Under the pieces are notes generated by a model. The model searched no databases. It was not told where the DNA came from and saw only the letters and a list, made by a program, of their open reading frames with translations. Positions 12,401-14,418 of a stretch of DNA of 14,418 nucleotides are shown in pieces. Numbering within the stretch: position 1 is the first letter of the stretch; the number at the start of each line of letters is the position of its first letter. A program made the translations under genes and the position numbers. The stretch comes from Burkholderiaceae bacterium. Its GTDB lineage: Bacteria; Pseudomonadota; Gammaproteobacteria; Burkholderiales; Burkholderiaceae_C. The DNA lies in contig JALOSD010000113.1 of assembly GCA_025458585.1 (NCBI GenBank), forward strand, positions 1 to 14,418, written 5' to 3'.

Positions 12401-14418
12401 ATGTATGCCCTCTTCGACGACGCCGGCAAGTTCCTCGCCGGACGCGTGCTGTCCGACGCCGAGACCTCGCTGCAGGTCGAGCTCGAATCCGGCAAGCGCG
12501 TGAAGGTGAAGGCCTCCAACGTGCTGCTGCGCTTCGAGCGGCCGGCGCCGGCCGAGCTGGTGGCCGGGGCCCAGCGGCTCGCGGCCGAGATCGACCTCGA
12601 CCTCGCGTGGGAATTCGCCCCCGACGGCGACTTCGGCTTCGCCGAGCTCGCGCGCGAGTACTTCGACACCGCCGCCGGCCCCGAGAAGCAGGCGGCGACG
12701 CTGTTTCGCCTGTTCGAGGCGCCGCACTACTTCCGTCGCGTCGGCAAGGGCCTGTTCCGCAAGGCGAGCGCCGAGACGCTGCAGGCGGCGCTGCTCGGCA
12801 TCGAGCGCAAGAAGCAGCTTGCGGCGCAGATCGACGCCTGGGCCGCCGACCTCGCCGTGGGCCGCTGCCCGCCTCCCGTGCGCGAGCAGCTCTACCGCAT
12901 CCTGTTCCGCCCCGACAAGAACGCGCCCGAGTACAAGGCCGTCGTCGAGGCCTCGCGACGCAGCCAGCGCTCGCCGCTCGACCTGCTGAAAGGGGCCGGC
13001 GCGATCGACAGCCCGTACCAGTTCCACTGGCGCCGCTTCCTGTTCGAGCAGTTTCCGAAGGGCGCCGCGTTCCCGCCGCTCGAGGCGCCGACGCCGCCGG
13101 CCGACCTGCCGCTCGCCCCGGTGCGCGCGTTCTCGATCGACGACTCGACGACGACGGAGATCGACGACGCGCTGTCGGTGACGGGGCTGGGCAGCGGCAC
13201 CGTCGTGCTCGGCATCCATATCGCGGCACCGGGGCTGGCGATCGCGCCCGACTCGGCGCTCGACCGCCTTGCGCGCGAGCGCCTGTCGACGGTCTACATG
13301 CCAGGCTGGAAGCTGACGATGCTGCCGCCCGAGGTCGTCGAGGCGTACACGCTCGACGAGGGCCGCGAGTGCCCGGCGGTGAGCCTGTACGTGACGCTCG
13401 ACGAGGCGACGCTCGAGGTGCGCACGCGCGAGACGCGGCTCGAGCGCGTGCCGATCGCCGCCAACCTGCGCCACGACGAGCTCGACGAGGTGATCTCGGT
13501 CGCGTCGCTGACCGGCGAGGCGGTGGCCGAGTACCCGTTCGCCGCCGAGCTCGCATTCTGCTTCCGCCTCGCGCAGCAGCTGAAGGCGCGGCGCGAGCAG
13601 GTGCGCGGCAAGCCCGAGACCTTCACCCGCCCCGACTACAGCTTCCGACTGCTCGATGCCGAAGGCCGCCACCCGACGCGCGAGCCCGACGGCAGCGAGA
13701 CGGTGCAGATCACGGTGCGCCGCCGCGGCGCGCCGCTCGACCTCATCGTCTCCGAGGCGATGATCCTCGCCAACAGCACGTGGGGCGGCTGGCTCGCGGA
13801 GCTCGGCGTGCCGGGCATCTACCGCAGCCAGGCCGGGCTCGCGCCCGGTATCAAGGTGCGCATGGGCACGAAGCCGCTGCCGCACGCCGGCATGGGCGTC
13901 GCGCAGTACAGCTGGGCGACGTCGCCGCTGCGGCGCTACGTCGACCTCGTGAACCAGTGGCAGATCGTCGCCGCCGCGCGCCACGGCCGCACCGCGGCGC
14001 TGGCGGCCCCGTTCAAGCCGAAGGACGCCGCGCTTTTCTCGGTCATATCGGCCTTCGACGCCGCCTACAGTGCCTATGGCGACTTCCAGCACGGCATCGA
14101 GCGCTTCTGGACGCTGCGCTGGCTGGAGCAGAACGCCGTGACCGACCTCGAGGCGACCGTGATGAAGGACGGCCTGGTGCGCGCCGACACGCTGCCGCTG
14201 GTGTTCCGCGTGCCCGGCTGCGAACCGTTCGCGCGCGGCACGCGCGTGCGCGCGCGCGTGGCCGGCATCGACCTGCTGACGCTCGACCTGCACGCGACGC
14301 TCGTCGAGCGCATCGAGACCGCGGCGGCGCCGGTGGCCGACGAGGAGGTCGAGGAGGCCGACGTCGCCGGCCCGCTGGCGATCGCGATCGACCTCGCCGA
14401 CACCGCCGACGCCGGCGA
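12401..14418 (+). CDS. RNB-domain exoribonuclease (RNase II/R type), 3' end outside window
   Basis: The open frame gives 672 residues and is still open at the right edge. RNase II/R enzymes degrade RNA 3' to 5' in the cytoplasm. The N-terminus MYALFDDAGKFLAGRVLSD with GKRVKVKASNVLLRF suggests a small RNA-binding beta-barrel. The RNB domain is clear: AFSIDDSTTTEIDDALSV holds Asp247, Asp255 and Asp256 for metal binding, with Glu253 where E. coli RNase II has its second Asp. Later blocks include IVSEAMILANS, then AQYSWATSPLRRYVDLVNQWQI near residues 503-524, the usual RNB C-terminal motif with the catalytic Arg. A barrel-like C-terminal segment (ATVMKDGLVRADTLPLVFRV) resembles an S1 domain. An in-frame ATG at 12392 is an alternative start. 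Divergent from the SUMF1 gene. Confidence 0.93.
   Translation, partial: MYALFDDAGKFLAGRVLSDAETSLQVELESGKRVKVKASNVLLRFERPAPAELVAGAQRLAAEIDLDLAWEFAPDGDFGFAELAREYFDTAAGPEKQAATLFRLFEAPHYFRRVGKGLFRKASAETLQAALLGIERKKQLAAQIDAWAADLAVGRCPPPVREQLYRILFRPDKNAPEYKAVVEASRRSQRSPLDLLKGAGAIDSPYQFHWRRFLFEQFPKGAAFPPLEAPTPPADLPLAPVRAFSIDDSTTTEIDDALSVTGLGSGTVVLGIHIAAPGLAIAPDSALDRLARERLSTVYMPGWKLTMLPPEVVEAYTLDEGRECPAVSLYVTLDEATLEVRTRETRLERVPIAANLRHDELDEVISVASLTGEAVAEYPFAAELAFCFRLAQQLKARREQVRGKPETFTRPDYSFRLLDAEGRHPTREPDGSETVQITVRRRGAPLDLIVSEAMILANSTWGGWLAELGVPGIYRSQAGLAPGIKVRMGTKPLPHAGMGVAQYSWATSPLRRYVDLVNQWQIVAAARHGRTAALAAPFKPKDAALFSVISAFDAAYSAYGDFQHGIERFWTLRWLEQNAVTDLEATVMKDGLVRADTLPLVFRVPGCEPFARGTRVRARVAGIDLLTLDLHATLVERIETAAAPVADEEVEEADVAGPLAIAIDLADTADAG

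Overview
The window is very GC-rich, almost fully coding DNA from what looks like a betaproteobacterium of the order Burkholderiales. The lipB-lipA pair, the MlaE/MlaF/MCE/lipoprotein operon, the RNB-domain exoribonuclease and the CVTC thioredoxin-fold protein all read like members from that group. This placement rests on remembered family resemblance, not on a search. I see no rRNA, tRNA, CRISPR array, insertion sequence or phage gene. The region looks like ordinary chromosome with a few damaged or divergent genes.

Layout from left to right. At 1-1113 (minus) a small lipoprotein gene overlaps by ATGA the start of a major facilitator transporter that leaves the window on the left. At about 1364-3640 (plus) lie a degenerate histidine-kinase/receiver-like protein, a membrane-anchored TlpA-like thioredoxin-fold protein and an AhpD-like (carboxymuconolactone decarboxylase family) protein. 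At 3628-7160 (minus) is a retrograde/anterograde lipid-transport ABC operon: STAS-MlaE permease, MlaF-type ATPase, MCE (MlaD-like) protein and an auxiliary lipoprotein. At 7212-8812 (minus) are lipA and lipB, which make and attach the lipoyl cofactor and may be co-transcribed into the ABC operon. At 8811-11440 (plus) are an exported Sel1-repeat protein, the fluoride channel crcB, a DUF190 protein and a second MFS transporter, tightly packed. At 11453-12256 (minus) is an exported SUMF1-fold protein. From 12401 to the right edge (plus) runs an RNase II/R-type exoribonuclease, incomplete at its 3' end.

The most notable observation is in the lipid-transport operon. The ATPase reads normally through Walker A, Q-loop, signature, Walker B and D-loop, then loses the H-loop and shifts frame. 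The missing C-terminal end is still readable in another frame and runs to a stop that overlaps the MCE start. This looks like a deletion of roughly 45-50 bases, so the transporter is either dead or misassembled here. Other second-look items are a lipB gene that lacks the usual N-terminus and shares a GCATGC start palindrome with the divergent Sel1 gene, a two-component-like protein without its phosphoacceptor His, and a SUMF1 protein without the catalytic cysteines. I did not find a convincing entirely new system.
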